Assembly (NCBI GenBank): GCA_002840735.1
Contig: PHBY01000013.1
Coordinates: forward strand, 1-64,000
Source of the DNA: Chloroflexi bacterium HGW-Chloroflexi-2
Lineage (GTDB): Bacteria > Chloroflexota > Anaerolineae > Anaerolineales > Anaerolineaceae
DNA: 64,000 nucleotides
Direction: 5' to 3'
Shown here: positions 35,774-46,900 of the stretch, piece by piece
How the letters are laid out: the number at the start of each line of letters is the position of its first letter
How positions within the stretch are numbered: position 1 is the first letter of the stretch
The notes under the pieces: generated by a model
Told to the model about the DNA's origin: nothing
What the model saw: the letters and a program-made list of their open reading frames with translations, nothing else
Databases searched by the model: none
Position numbers and translations under genes: made by a program

Positions 35774-37138
35774 ATGAAAAAAATGTTGTTCAGTATGTTA
35801 TTAGTCGTTGCATTGGTACTGGGGAGTACAACGACAGCGATTGCTGCACCGGATAAAATGATCGGTGTGAATGTGGTGCTCAATACAGACATCACAGATG
35901 CCATTCTGACCGAACTGGGTAAGCATGGAAAAGTGCGGGATTTGATTCCAGCAATTGATGCCGTCACCATGCAGGTGCGGGAAAGCAACCTGGCAGCTAT
36001 TCGGGCTTTACCATTTGTGGCAACCGCCAACCCGGATGCGGCAAGGAATGGCGCACCGGTAGATCTTGTAAGCGCGAACGATTTCAGCGATGGTATGAAT
36101 ACCTGGGATCTGGATGCAGTAAATGTGACAGATTTTGGATCTACCAATCGTCAGGTAGCTTATGATGGTGCCGGAGTGTATGTGGCGGTTTTGGATACCG
36201 GTCTGGTGGACACCTGGCGTATGTATTTCCCGCAAGAACGTATCGCCTCAAAATATGCCATTGCATTTGGTGGTGGCGGTGGTGAGATGGGGTTTGTGTC
36301 ATCGCAACCGAACAAATGGGAACATGATCAGAACAGCCACGGGACTCATGTCACCAGCACTATTTTAGGATTTCAATATGGTACAACAAAGGTCAACGGT
36401 GTTGCCCCAATGGCAACTGTCATTCCAGTGAAGGTCCTTAACCAGAATGGGTCCGGTTGGTCTTCGGTGGTTGCCCGTGGCATTACGTACGTTGCAGAAT
36501 TAAAAGAAGGACCGTTGGCTGATCATCCGGTCGTGATCAATATGTCTTTGGGTGGATCAGCACTGGATGTGGTAGAAAAAGCAGCGATTGACCACGCAAT
36601 TTCTGTTGGTGTCATAATCGTAGCTTCCGCTGGAAATGAAGGGATGTCCGGAATGGGTTATCCTGGAGCTTACGAGCCAGTTATCTCTGTTGCTGCCTCT
36701 GGTTGGGTTGGTGAATGGACTGCTGGAGGTTGGTGGCGGACATTAGATGTCGCGGATCCTACTGATCCTGATCATTTCTATATTACTGATTTTTCAAGTC
36801 GAGAACTTGCTGGGCAGGATCTGGATGTTGCAGCACCTGGATCATGGATCGTTGGCCCATATAAGATCAACAGTGGAAATCGTGCCAGTTATTACTATTT
36901 AGGTGGAACCTCTATGGCTTCCCCGCATGTAGCTGGTATTGTGGCATTGATGGCGCAAAAGAATCCTGGACTCTCCGCATTTGAAGTGGAGACGATCCTT
37001 GAAACTTCAGCCATTCCGCTACCAGCTGGTTCCCGAAACGTTGTCAGTCCATATGGTTTAGTTACAATCAGCTGGGGAGACGATGCCACTGGCGCTGGTC
37101 TGGCAACCGCTGACGCTGCGCTGGCTGCTACGCCGTAA
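35774..37138 (+). CDS. Secreted subtilisin-like serine protease (S8)
   Basis: A 454-residue preproprotein. Residues 1-24 are a signal peptide ending TAIAA. An inhibitor-I9-like propeptide follows (KMIGVNVVLNTDITDAILTELG). The catalytic triad is seen: Asp141 in VAVLDTGLVD, His189 in NSHGTHVTS and Ser380 in GGTSMASPHVAG, with the oxyanion Asn in SAGNEGMSG. It is probably secreted and self-processed. A transcription terminator follows 25 bases after the stop. TTGGAGG is 10 bases before the start. Confidence 0.93.
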   Translation: MKKMLFSMLLVVALVLGSTTTAIAAPDKMIGVNVVLNTDITDAILTELGKHGKVRDLIPAIDAVTMQVRESNLAAIRALPFVATANPDAARNGAPVDLVSANDFSDGMNTWDLDAVNVTDFGSTNRQVAYDGAGVYVAVLDTGLVDTWRMYFPQERIASKYAIAFGGGGGEMGFVSSQPNKWEHDQNSHGTHVTSTILGFQYGTTKVNGVAPMATVIPVKVLNQNGSGWSSVVARGITYVAELKEGPLADHPVVINMSLGGSALDVVEKAAIDHAISVGVIIVASAGNEGMSGMGYPGAYEPVISVAASGWVGEWTAGGWWRTLDVADPTDPDHFYITDFSSRELAGQDLDVAAPGSWIVGPYKINSGNRASYYYLGGTSMASPHVAGIVALMAQKNPGLSAFEVETILETSAIPLPAGSRNVVSPYGLVTISWGDDATGAGLATADAALAATP

Positions 37139-37162
37139 CTTTCAAACCAATTTGTATTTTTT

Positions 37163-37196
37163 AGCCCCTGAGATGCGTTTTCCAGGGGCTTTTTTA
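37163..37196 (+). terminator. Intrinsic terminator
   Basis: AGCCCCTG (37163-37170) pairs with CAGGGGCT (37183-37190), followed by six T. It ends the subtilase transcript. Confidence 0.85.
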
Positions 37197-37384
37197 TGTC
37201 TGACCACACAATTCCTTTTCATCCATACCAGGTGGCATCATTTTCGATATTCCAGAGTCTATAATTCATTATGACAAAATAAATTATTGAAATCCAACCT
37301 TTAACTCAGTTTGACTAAGTATAATTAGGCAATTATGCATTCTGAAAAAGATGGGTAAACACTAAACTATATTGGGAAAATAAA

Positions 37385-37867
37385 ATGATCAGAAATATAG
37401 AATCCAAAGACATTCAACGCGTATGCGATATTTATAACCATTACGTTCTTACCACCAACTCCTCCTTCGAAATCGATCCCATCCCGGTGGAGGAGATGGA
37501 GAGCAGAGTAGCGGAGTTCACCCGTGTGTTTCCCTATCTGGTGTATGAGGAAGGTGGAGAGGTGCTGGGATTCTGTTATGCCTCCAAATGGCGACCACGC
37601 CCTGCCTATCGCTACACAGCAGAAGTCACCATTTACCTGGATAAAGAACATCTTGGTAAGGGGATCGGCAAGCAGCTCTACCAGGAACTCTTTGCTCGTC
37701 TAAAAGATCAGGGGATGCATTCTCTTATTGCCGCCATCGCGCTCCCCAACGAAAAAAGCCAGGCGTTACATGAAAGTTTTGGTTTCAAGCAAGTTGCTCA
37801 CTTCAAAGATATGGGGTATAAACTCGATCAATGGATTGATGTGGGTTACTGGCAAAAAATTTTGTAA
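37385..37867 (+). CDS. GNAT acetyltransferase, phosphinothricin-acetyltransferase-like
   Basis: A 160-residue enzyme. IYNHYVLTTNSSFE near the start and AEVTIYLDKEHLGKGIGKQLY are typical of the Pat/Bar group; GKGIGKQLY is the acetyl-CoA loop. It probably acetylates an amine of a small compound such as an amino acid analogue. The native substrate is not known. It has no nearby partner. Confidence 0.85.
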   Translation: MIRNIESKDIQRVCDIYNHYVLTTNSSFEIDPIPVEEMESRVAEFTRVFPYLVYEEGGEVLGFCYASKWRPRPAYRYTAEVTIYLDKEHLGKGIGKQLYQELFARLKDQGMHSLIAAIALPNEKSQALHESFGFKQVAHFKDMGYKLDQWIDVGYWQKIL

Positions 37868-37923
37868 AGAATATTTTGTCATCTCAATTTGTCACTTTTT
37901 TCGATTAGTTACGACTTAGATAG

Positions 37924-38085
37924 AGCTCAAAATTAGTTAACGCTGGCAGGATCTATGATCTATACGTAAAGGAGATCAATGGCAGAAAGGACAATTATCG
38001 AATAAAAAACCTGCTGCAACAAACAGTGGCTAAGAACTATTCAAAATCAGATATCGATTGGATCGTTGAAAAAATAAATTATTAA
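37924..38085 (+). pseudogene. C-terminal remnant, unrecognised
   Basis: A 53-codon frame without a start, preceded by a stop at 37921, reads AGRIYDLYVKEINGRKDNYR then KNLLQQTVAKNYSKSDIDW and IVEKINY to the stop at 38083. It overlaps the end of the leftward ATPase gene by 4 bases. It seems to be the tail of a lost gene. Confidence 0.3.
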
Positions 38086-39362
38086 TTTTTTAAACATCCA
38101 ATGGGGACAACTAACACTCCGTTTTTTTGTTTTATGGCAAAACCATTTCCAGTAAGTACCAACAAAAAAGAAGGGGGTTGCATTTTCTCTTCATCTACTT
38201 TTTCTTTTAGTTTCAAAAGATTTTCAGAGGCAATTCCGATTTGTTTTTGACCAAGTTTTATCTCGACTGCTCCCCAACGACCATCATTAAGCGCAACGAT
38301 TGCATCTACTTCCAATTCGGTTTTATCTCGAAAGTGATAGACGTAACCACCAATACTCTGAGAATAAATTCGCAGATCTCGTATACATAATGATTCGAAC
38401 AGCAGTCCAAAGGTATTAAAATCTTTGAGCAATCCTTCAGGATTTGTTCCTAAAGCAGCGACAGCAATTGATGGGTCAACGAAATGTCGTTTCGGAGAAG
38501 TCCTTATCGCTGTTTTCGATCGCAAAGCAGGTTCCCATGCAGGTTGATCCTCCATGACAAAGAGTCTTTCAAGCGCATTTATATAGGAACGTATTGTTAA
38601 AGTGGATAGACTCTCGTCCCCACCTTTTATGTCATTTCGAATAGTTTCTAAAGAAGCAGTACTGGTGATATTTCGAGCAATAGATTTTAAAAATGCCCGA
38701 ACTCTGGAAGGATCTCTACTCACTCCATCGACCTCAGAAATGTCCGTTTCAATAACAGCTTCCAAATACTGATTAGATTGTGCCAATGCTATTTTATTAG
38801 AAACGCCAATAGCTGCTGGCCATCCTCCTCTTGCGGTGACAAATGCTAATTCTTCAATATCCATATTTGTTTTCCCAAATGGTTGCTCCCCATTAAATAA
38901 TTCAGTTAATGATACCTGTCCGGTAGACTCTCCAGACTCAAACAGGCTCATTGGACGCATTAACATTCTTGTAATACGTCCAGTTCCTGAATGCTTAACT
39001 TCGTGATCTAATGGAAGAGTTGATCCTGTTAAAATGAATTGCCCAGTGTCAGCACGATTATCGACGGCATATCGGACAGCATCCCATAAAACAGGCGCCA
39101 TTTGCCATTCATCCAATAACCTCGGTGTTTCTCCTTCTAGTAATAATGATGGTTTTACTTCAGCGGTGCGCAAATAATTAAATGTTTGGTCAGGGTCCTG
39201 CATCATAAGTGCACTTTTTGATTGTTGTTTTGCTGTCCAGGTCTTTCCACACCATTTTGGTCCTCTAATCCATACAGCTCCGGATGTTTCTAATTTTTCC
39301 TTTAGAATCATATCAGCAATTCGAGGTATATATTTTCGCCCCATAATTGGTATCTCCATCAT
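38082..39362 (-). CDS. AAA ATPase with DUF4143
   Basis: A 426-residue protein. An AAA_14 core has PKWCGKTWTAKQQ (Walker A) and RLLDEWQMAP (Walker B), with FILTGSTLP as sensor 1; the C-terminal half is a DUF4143 domain ending with the PD-(D/E)XK-like ELEVDAIVALNDGRWGAVEIKLG. Such proteins are abundant in genomes with many mobile elements; their role is not established. The Walker A is unusual in lacking the second Gly. Confidence 0.85.
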   Translation of the reverse strand: MMEIPIMGRKYIPRIADMILKEKLETSGAVWIRGPKWCGKTWTAKQQSKSALMMQDPDQTFNYLRTAEVKPSLLLEGETPRLLDEWQMAPVLWDAVRYAVDNRADTGQFILTGSTLPLDHEVKHSGTGRITRMLMRPMSLFESGESTGQVSLTELFNGEQPFGKTNMDIEELAFVTARGGWPAAIGVSNKIALAQSNQYLEAVIETDISEVDGVSRDPSRVRAFLKSIARNITSTASLETIRNDIKGGDESLSTLTIRSYINALERLFVMEDQPAWEPALRSKTAIRTSPKRHFVDPSIAVAALGTNPEGLLKDFNTFGLLFESLCIRDLRIYSQSIGGYVYHFRDKTELEVDAIVALNDGRWGAVEIKLGQKQIGIASENLLKLKEKVDEEKMQPPSFLLVLTGNGFAIKQKNGVLVVPIGCLKN

Positions 39363-39399
39363 TAATAAGTTTTACAATATTACACCTATTTTATCACAA

Positions 39400-39483
39400 T
39401 TATATGATTTGGACGGTTTTTGTTATATGATTTGGACGTATTTTATTATATGATTTGGACTGTTTTTGTTATAAGATTTGGAC
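39400..39483. repeat. Four 23-bp iterons
   Basis: TTATATGATTTGGAC occurs at 39400, 39423, 39446 and (as TTATAAGATTTGGAC) 39469, exactly 23 bases apart. The same word occurs twice, 23 bases apart, at 50652 and 50675 before the sigma factor gene. Two helical turns of spacing suggests a protein binding site. Confidence 0.8.
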
Positions 39484-39634
39484 ATAATTTATAATAGTTT
39501 TTGATATCGCGATGATTGAATTCGATATTGATCGTGTTTTTGATAAAGTTATATGTCAATGTTAATTGGAGTCAAAACTCGATTCTGATCGAAAATAAGG
39601 TTGATACTTCGAATCATAATCAATCTCATTAAAA

Positions 39635-39708
39635 GTGTTATAAAACCTCTCATTAATGGAACAGTTAATTGAATGTGGTCAAAATCTAAATAAATAGAGT
39701 CAAATTTG
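39635..39708 (+). promoter_or_regulatory. 74-bp conserved block before the permease operon
   Basis: The block 39635-39708 aligns without gaps with 50930-51003: GTGTTATAAAACCTC at the start, GGAACAGTTAA in the middle, GAGTCAAATTTG at the end. In the second copy the ATG of the sigma gene is part of it; here the equivalent codon is ATA. GGAACA could be an ECF-type -35. The permease start is 320 bases further on. Confidence 0.6.
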
Positions 39709-40027
39709 AAAAGACACACCCCTCTTTTTATTATGCGACGCTCGATACTTCTTGAACGGCAATTCAAAATTTGCTATACTTTTAATCAGGATGGATACTT
39801 AAAGAAACTTAAGATCGGGATAACATGGAAATCATAAATATCCGGAACAAGTTGGTTTTATATAACCAATAATTTATAAAAATTACCAAATTCCTTTATC
39901 AACTTTTATAAATAAATTGAAATCCTTATCGGTACAACTGGAGAGTCCTTTAGCCCTTCGTACAGTTTTATCTTTCCACGGGAATTATTGCTCAAAAAGA
40001 TTTAGTTTCATTTGGAAAATGATCAAA

Positions 40028-43000
40028 ATGTCTAAACCAAACGTTTTTCTAAAATCCACTATCCGTCAACCAATATTTTTAATTTTTCTATTTCTATTAA
40101 TTGGTCTAATTTCCTTCGCATTTGTCTCCAAAGTCACAGAGTACCTGGTTGTCCAGCGAGAAACAAAAAGATTAGGTGGTTATTACCGTTCTATCGGCAG
40201 CCTGCGAAATATATCCGATCCTTATGGCGATATCACTGAAGGTGCAGAAATCATCGAAGAAAGTCCTTATCTGGCTTATGCAGACTACCGTCGGGAAATA
40301 TCGGCAGTTATGAATGACATATACAATTCCGACATTGATGCACTGGGTTCAGAAACCTATGGGCCACATCGAGAGTTATTTAAGACCCTTACCAATAATA
40401 ACTTCTGGTTCTATGGCACATTGGATTCAAAAAAAGAGATGATAAAAAGCCTTGATTATAACCAGCCTTCAGCAGGCTATTCACTCACATTTTCTGTGGA
40501 TCAGGTGGCTGCCGGTTACCCGGAGCACATCGAGGAAGGACAGGAAATAACTTTATTGTTCCTGCTGGATGAATATCCCACGTCTTCTCCATTAATTGAG
40601 GAGTTTGAACCTGGTCAAAGCTATTTAATTCGCGGGTTCTTAGATGCTTATTTCACGCCCAATCCTACCTGGACAAATGCAGATTCCAGCCTAATTTTAA
40701 AGCCATTGGATGGAGAAGATACCTGGTTTTTACCAGTACTGGACCAGTCAGAAATTGATCTGAATAAACCAGTGTTAGAAGAAATTAAAAATGAGATCGA
40801 GATAGACCAACAGCAACAACATTCTCTGTTGGTCCAAGCAACTGTAGATATGAGTGCCATGCCCAATGCGCAGGAAGTCTCTCAGTTTCTTCACCTGGTA
40901 TCTGGCAGGTGGTTAAACCATGAAGACGAATTAAATGCCAGTAAGGTCATGGTAGTGAAGAACTCATTTGCCCAACTACGGGATATTCAAATCGGGGATA
41001 CGATATCATTAATTTTCCGGGATTTACAATCCAATTTCCTAAAAGGATATATTTATAGTGAATACGACCGCCAGAATTGGCGGGATTATCCAACGTATCC
41101 GGATACATTCGAAGTCGTTGGAATTTTTGAATCCAGGGTGGGAATTGAGCCTAACCTCGTATTTATTCCTCAATCTACAATACCCGTCGAAATTGGAATA
41201 ATAGAAGATGAAGTGTATCCGATGAATTACAGCTTTGTGCTGAAATCTTCCAAAGACCAGGATGCTTTTATTAATGAAACCCAAGCCAGGCTGGCTGAAG
41301 CAGGTATCGAAGTATCCTTCGTTGAAAATAAAGGCAAGAACTTCTGGGCTGGGGTTGATCCATTGCGACAGGCAGCCATAGCCAATTTGCCGGTGTATGG
41401 ACTGGTTTTACTTTTATCCTTTCTATTGGTGGTTTTCCTTTATCTGCTGCAACGCAGACGTGATTATGCCATTCTGCGTGCATTAGGCGTTACCCAAAGA
41501 AGTGCCAACCGCCAATTATTGATACCTTTACTGTTGATAGGGTTCTTATCCATTTTGGTGGGTAGTGTTTCAGCCTGGAAATTTGCGCTTAACAAAGCAG
41601 CCGAATCGCTATCAACATTACCACTGCCTTCGGGAGTTGCACCTTCGGCAACTTTACCTCCCGGGATACTTATGGGTTTAGGTTCGGGAATATTCATTTT
41701 ACTACTGGTTCTCACAGGGACTGGCATTGGATTGATCGCCAGAAGAAGTGTATTTGAGCTTTTACAGGGTAAAAATGCACCCAAAGTCAAGACACAAGCT
41801 GCCCATCAGAACGAACAAGACGAAACTATGTTACCACCTCCAACTGCAATAAAAATACAAACCCCGCTTTTCGCCCAAAAGACACCCTCATCAGATTTTG
41901 CCTGGATAAAGCCGGCTGAAAATATGGTGTCCAGACCAAAAAATAATAGCACTGTAATAAGATTGATGTTGCGCTGGACCGGACGGTCCGGGTTGAAATC
42001 TGTTCTGACAATTGCGGTAGCGGCAAGTTTTATCCTCGCGATCGGATGGCTGCGCTGGATGATTGATCGCAATCAAGCAGAAGTAAATCGGCTATACAAC
42101 ACTACGGTTGTACAGGCTGAAATCTTGTACAAAAACCCGGATGTTTCAACCTCACTCGGTTACGGTGTATTTGGAATAGATGTGGTTGAAGGAGTACAAC
42201 GTAGTGGCTTTGTGGAAAGTGCATACATAGAAGCTATTGCCCAGCGAACACGGATAAGCGGAATTAACGGGGAAAACGAAAGTTACCAGGCTGATATTGC
42301 ATTGAGAGGAATAAATCAGGCCGATACATTCTTTAAAATCAAGCTTCAAGGTGCAGCAGTGGAATATGCAGACGGATGGGATGGAAATTTATTCACCAAA
42401 ACCTGGACAGCGGAAGAGCTTCAAGCTTCAAAAATCCCAGCTGTTTTTCCAAAGGATTTTACCGAGCAATTTAACCTCATGTTGGGTGATACAGTTGTCC
42501 TTACTGATGAATATAATGTTTCTTATTCCTATCTTGTCGTCGGTAAATACTCTGAAGTGTACGTTCGTTCCGGCGATAATCCGATCATACTACCCTTATC
42601 GGCTTTGGAAGTGATGGAAGGAGAGAGATTGCTTTATCAGGTGGCTCGGTTCTCTTTGTTCCCATCCAAGAATAGGAATTTGGAAACATTTCGTACCAGG
42701 ATGGATTTGTTGCTTGCTAACCACAACCAAAGAGGATTGCCATTGAAAATGGTATATTGGGATGAAGAACTACGCTCAGTTGTCCAGCCACTGGAAAAAA
42801 GCCTGTCTTTACTGCAAGTGTTATACCCGGTGACCGTGATTGTGGCAGTGCTGATCGGGTTAGGGCTGAACCTGTTGCTGGTAATGCAATCAGCAAGAGA
42901 TGCTGCCATTCTTCGGGTTCTCGGTGTATCCGCCGGTCGGGTGCGTGGAATGTACACAATACAGCAATTATTGCTTTCATTGTTTGGTGTTTTTATGGGT

Positions 43001-43165
43001 TTGGCTGGTGTAGCAATCCTACGTAGTCAACCGGCAGCGTTACTAGAAAAGCAACTCATTTTCGGGGTTCTATTATTTCTTGGAGGTGCTTTGTTCGGTG
43101 CTTTGCTTGGGGTATATCTGACCACTAACAAGAACCCATTGGCGTTGTTACAGGTTAAGGAATAA
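40028..43165 (+). CDS. FtsX-type ABC transporter permease, first copy
   Basis: A 1045-residue protein with two FtsX domains: membrane segments near the N-terminus, a large external domain, three membrane helices near residues 460-600, then a second set of the same layout ending RSQPAALLEKQL and a membrane pair. It forms an exporter or mechanotransmission pump of the MacB type with the following ATPase. The start at 40028 is inferred from the same MSKPNVFLKST start in the second copy. The two copies share architecture but are much diverged. The ATPase starts 10 bases after its stop. Confidence 0.85.
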   Translation: MSKPNVFLKSTIRQPIFLIFLFLLIGLISFAFVSKVTEYLVVQRETKRLGGYYRSIGSLRNISDPYGDITEGAEIIEESPYLAYADYRREISAVMNDIYNSDIDALGSETYGPHRELFKTLTNNNFWFYGTLDSKKEMIKSLDYNQPSAGYSLTFSVDQVAAGYPEHIEEGQEITLLFLLDEYPTSSPLIEEFEPGQSYLIRGFLDAYFTPNPTWTNADSSLILKPLDGEDTWFLPVLDQSEIDLNKPVLEEIKNEIEIDQQQQHSLLVQATVDMSAMPNAQEVSQFLHLVSGRWLNHEDELNASKVMVVKNSFAQLRDIQIGDTISLIFRDLQSNFLKGYIYSEYDRQNWRDYPTYPDTFEVVGIFESRVGIEPNLVFIPQSTIPVEIGIIEDEVYPMNYSFVLKSSKDQDAFINETQARLAEAGIEVSFVENKGKNFWAGVDPLRQAAIANLPVYGLVLLLSFLLVVFLYLLQRRRDYAILRALGVTQRSANRQLLIPLLLIGFLSILVGSVSAWKFALNKAAESLSTLPLPSGVAPSATLPPGILMGLGSGIFILLLVLTGTGIGLIARRSVFELLQGKNAPKVKTQAAHQNEQDETMLPPPTAIKIQTPLFAQKTPSSDFAWIKPAENMVSRPKNNSTVIRLMLRWTGRSGLKSVLTIAVAASFILAIGWLRWMIDRNQAEVNRLYNTTVVQAEILYKNPDVSTSLGYGVFGIDVVEGVQRSGFVESAYIEAIAQRTRISGINGENESYQADIALRGINQADTFFKIKLQGAAVEYADGWDGNLFTKTWTAEELQASKIPAVFPKDFTEQFNLMLGDTVVLTDEYNVSYSYLVVGKYSEVYVRSGDNPIILPLSALEVMEGERLLYQVARFSLFPSKNRNLETFRTRMDLLLANHNQRGLPLKMVYWDEELRSVVQPLEKSLSLLQVLYPVTVIVAVLIGLGLNLLLVMQSARDAAILRVLGVSAGRVRGMYTIQQLLLSLFGVFMGLAGVAILRSQPAALLEKQLIFGVLLFLGGALFGALLGVYLTTNKNPLALLQVKE

Positions 43166-43175
43166 GGAGGAGAAC

Positions 43176-43841
43176 ATGTCTACATTAAAACTGGAAGAAG
43201 TCAGTTACCAATATAAGAACGGTGACCGAAAAGTGGTAAACAATGTGTCCTGCATGTTTGGTAGTGGAAAGGTCAGCGCGGTTGTTGGCCCTTCCGGCAG
43301 TGGGAAGACCACCCTGCTCTCCCTGATGGCCGGGTTGGACCAACCCACAGAAGGAAGAATCCTCCTGGATGGCGAAGACCTTGCCAACATGGACCTGGAC
43401 CAATACCGTCGTGAACGGGTAGCCATGGTTTTTCAGGCCTTTCACCTGTTTCCACTATTGACAGTGCTGGAGAATGTCTGTTTCCCGATGGAATTGAATG
43501 GTATCTCCAAAAAGGATGCAATCGCGAAAGCAAAAGAGCTGCTGAAATCCGTTGGAATCGGGGCTGAAAAGCACAGACGTTATCCATCCAACCTGTCCGG
43601 TGGCGAGCAGCAGCGCGTGGCCATCGCGCGTGCCCTGACGAGCGGTGCCAGGGTGATCCTGGCCGATGAACCGACCGGCAACCTTGACAAAGCCAATGGA
43701 GAAAACGTGATCGAGATCCTACGGCAGCTGGCGCACCAGCAGCGTTATTGTGTGGTGGTGGTCACCCATAACCTGGAAATTGCCGAGCGATCGGATAAGG
43801 TTTGGAGCATGTCGGATGGGGTTTTGGTGGAAACAACGTGA
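43176..43841 (+). CDS. ABC transporter ATPase, first copy
   Basis: A 221-residue MacB/LolD-class ATPase: Walker [12 protein letters not shown], signature [15 protein letters not shown], Walker [13 protein letters not shown]. It starts after AAGGAGGAGAAC. It is nearly identical to the ATPase at 47070, with most differences in the last third, so the duplication is recent or homogenised by gene conversion. Confidence 0.93.
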   Translation: MSTLKLEEVSYQYKNGDRKVVNNVSCMFGSGKVSAVVGPSGSGKTTLLSLMAGLDQPTEGRILLDGEDLANMDLDQYRRERVAMVFQAFHLFPLLTVLENVCFPMELNGISKKDAIAKAKELLKSVGIGAEKHRRYPSNLSGGEQQRVAIARALTSGARVILADEPTGNLDKANGENVIEILRQLAHQQRYCVVVVTHNLEIAERSDKVWSMSDGVLVETT

Positions 43842-43903
43842 TTGGGTGGTTCAGAATATGAAATGCAAATCTGGTAATATAAAAAAATGGGAAAATGATC
43901 TAA

Positions 43904-46900
43904 ATGTCTAAACCCAATGTTTTTCTGAAATCTACTTTCCGTCAACCAATCCGGTCGTTTTTATTACTGGTTCTATTTGGTTTAATTACCTTTGGTTTTA
44001 TCACCAAAGCGGTCCAATTTGTTTTGATCCAGCGTGAAACGGGAGTCCTGGGCAGTTATTACCGCTCGATCGGTACCCTCGAGAATATTGAAGATCCAGT
44101 CCTGGGGGATATTTCCGTCGGGGTTGACCTGATCAGTACCAGCCCTTATTTTGCGTATGGAGACCGACGTGAGATCGTTTCCGGGGTCATGTCGCAATTT
44201 TATGTTCCAAATAATAGAATTTCCAACAATGCGTGGTTTATCACAACTTATCCTGAAGAACAATGGCCGAACGTCCATATGACCGATATGTGGTTCATCG
44301 GCGAGTTAACCCTGAAAGAAGAGGCTGTGACCGAGAGTGGAAAATCGCTGGGGTATTACCTGGATTTTCACATCGATACCCTGTTTGCCGGCCATCCGGA
44401 CTATATCACTGAAGGCAGGACGATCAAGTATGAATTTATCTCCGAAGATTATCCGGATTCCATTCCGTTCATCGATGAAATGGTCGTCGGTCAAAGATAT
44501 TTTATCCGCGGCTGGGAAAATGTTTTGGGAAAGACGTTAAATATTACAGACAATTGGTTTAAAATCAAGCCACTGGATGATAAGCAGCTCTGGTACATCC
44601 AATTGGGGGACGGAGAAAGCATCGATCTCAGTGACCCAGCCCTGGCATCAATCAAGAACCAGATCGATATTCTAAACGAGAACCTGCACACGCAATGGAT
44701 TTATACCACCGCGGATATGAGCGCCATGCCGCAGCTGCAGGAATCCGCCCGGGTTTTTTACCTGCTTGAAGGCCGCTGGCTCAACCACCAGGACCATCTT
44801 GATGTGAATAGGGTCATTGTTATACCCGAAGGATTAGCCAGGCTGAATGATCTGCAATTGGATGATGAAATGGAATTTACTTTCCGGTCATTAACCGATA
44901 CCTATTACGGGCGTATTCGGGATGGGGTGGATGCGGAAAATTGGAGGAGCTACCCCACCTACCAGGATATTCTTACCATCGTCGGGATTTATGCCAGTAC
45001 AAGTGGCAATGCCGGGATCGCCTACATACCCGCGAATAGTCTGCGTCCCGGTTTTACCTCAACCATGCAGGATCAGTTCAAATATGAAAACAATTACAAT
45101 TTTGTGCTTAACTCTTCAGACTATCAGAGTGAGTTTGTGGATGCATTCAAAGAACCTCTCCAGGAGATAGGTATTCGCCTGACAATGCTGGAAAATAACG
45201 GGGAAGCCTACTGGGCTTCGGTAACCCCCATCCGCCGGTCTCTATCATCAGACCTGCTGGTTTTCGGTGTGTTAATGGTCGTGGCGTTTATGCTGGCGGT
45301 TTTTCTGTATCAGATGCAACACAAACGCGAATATGCCATCTTGCGAGCATTGGGGATCCCCTCCCGGCAGGCCAACCACCAGTTTGTCCTGCCCCTGTTG
45401 CTGCTGGGTGGGATTGGGATCATCGCCGGTGGGATTCCCTCCTGGACCTATGCCCTGGATAAAGCTGCTGAAACCCTGTCCACCCTCGCGACGCCGAGTG
45501 GGGTCACCCCTTCGGCTGAACTCAGTATTCTCACCCTGGTTGGTTTATGTGCTGGCGCAACCCTCCTTCTGGCATTATTTTCCTGGTTGGGAGCCGTTTC
45601 TCTGGCCGGCAAACCGGTCTTCGAACTGCTCCAGGGGAATGTTGCCAAACAGTCAGACCGGCAAAAACAAACCAAAACCGGAGAACCCACACAACCCTTA
45701 CCGGAAATCCATGCAGACGAGGTCAGTGAGCGTGATGGCGAAGCCATCCCACAGACAATCCTGACAGCAGCTACGCTTGACATGGAAGGCAAACAAAAAT
45801 ACACACCTTCCTCCCTGGGGCAGTATGTACTGCATCATATGCTGCGTTCTCCGCTGAAGTCCTTGTTGACACTGGTTATTGCCCTTGGTTTTGTGCTCGC
45901 CGCCGGTTGGATCCGGCAAACCATGGAAAACAGCCGTTTGGAAGTGGACCACCTCTATGACTCCTCCGAAGTGGAAGCTAATCTTTTAAAGACCAGTTCG
46001 ACAACCAGGGAGATTACCAATATGGGGGATGGTGTCATATACCGCAAAACCATCGATGACGTTTTAGCCAGCGACTTCGTGAAACGCAGCATGTTGGAAG
46101 CTGATACAACCTGGTTCAGAATGAAAAAAGAAGGTTCTTCACGTGAAATTGATCCTGAGAACCACTTTCGCGTCTACGCCTTTGACAACCCGGAAACTTT
46201 CTATGCAGGGCTGGAAAACCCGGACTCTCTGAAGTTTGTAGCAGGTTGGGATATGGATCGCTTTGCAAAAACTTGGACGCAAGAAGAAATCCAAAGCGAA
46301 GCCTTCCCTGCCATTTTTCCGATAACCCTACTTGAGCAATTTGACCTCAACCTGGGCGAGATGGTTGAGATCACCGGTTTGGGTTATTCCTACAACTGCC
46401 TCATCGTTGGGAAATATACCGGCGGGTTGGAGACAACCAATGCAATTATCAAAGCTAATTTGCTCAACACCAAAGGAGGAGCATATATCCTGACCCCGCT
46501 TTCGGTATTGGAATCTTTGGAAGGCAGCCGACTGACATACACCGTGGCGCAATTTGTTCTTGACCCAGCCAGGAACAGGGAGCTATCTCAATTCAAAGCC
46601 GAAATGGAAGAAGTATTGAGCCTTTACGACGGTGAAATCCGGTTGGTGGTTTGGGATGAGGAATTGAGGATCGTGGTCGCCCAATTGGAGAAGAACATCT
46701 CCTTGCTGGAGGTGCTCTATCCGGTGGTGATTGGTGTTTCAGTGCTGGTTGGCGCTGGGTTGTGCTTTCTTATGCTCCTGCTAGCTACGAAGGAAGCTGC
46801 CATCCTGCGCATTCTCGGGACCACCCGCAGATCCGTTCGACTGGTATTGTTCAGTGAACCGGTGATCCTTTCGATGATCGGTGTCATCATCAGCCTGGTG

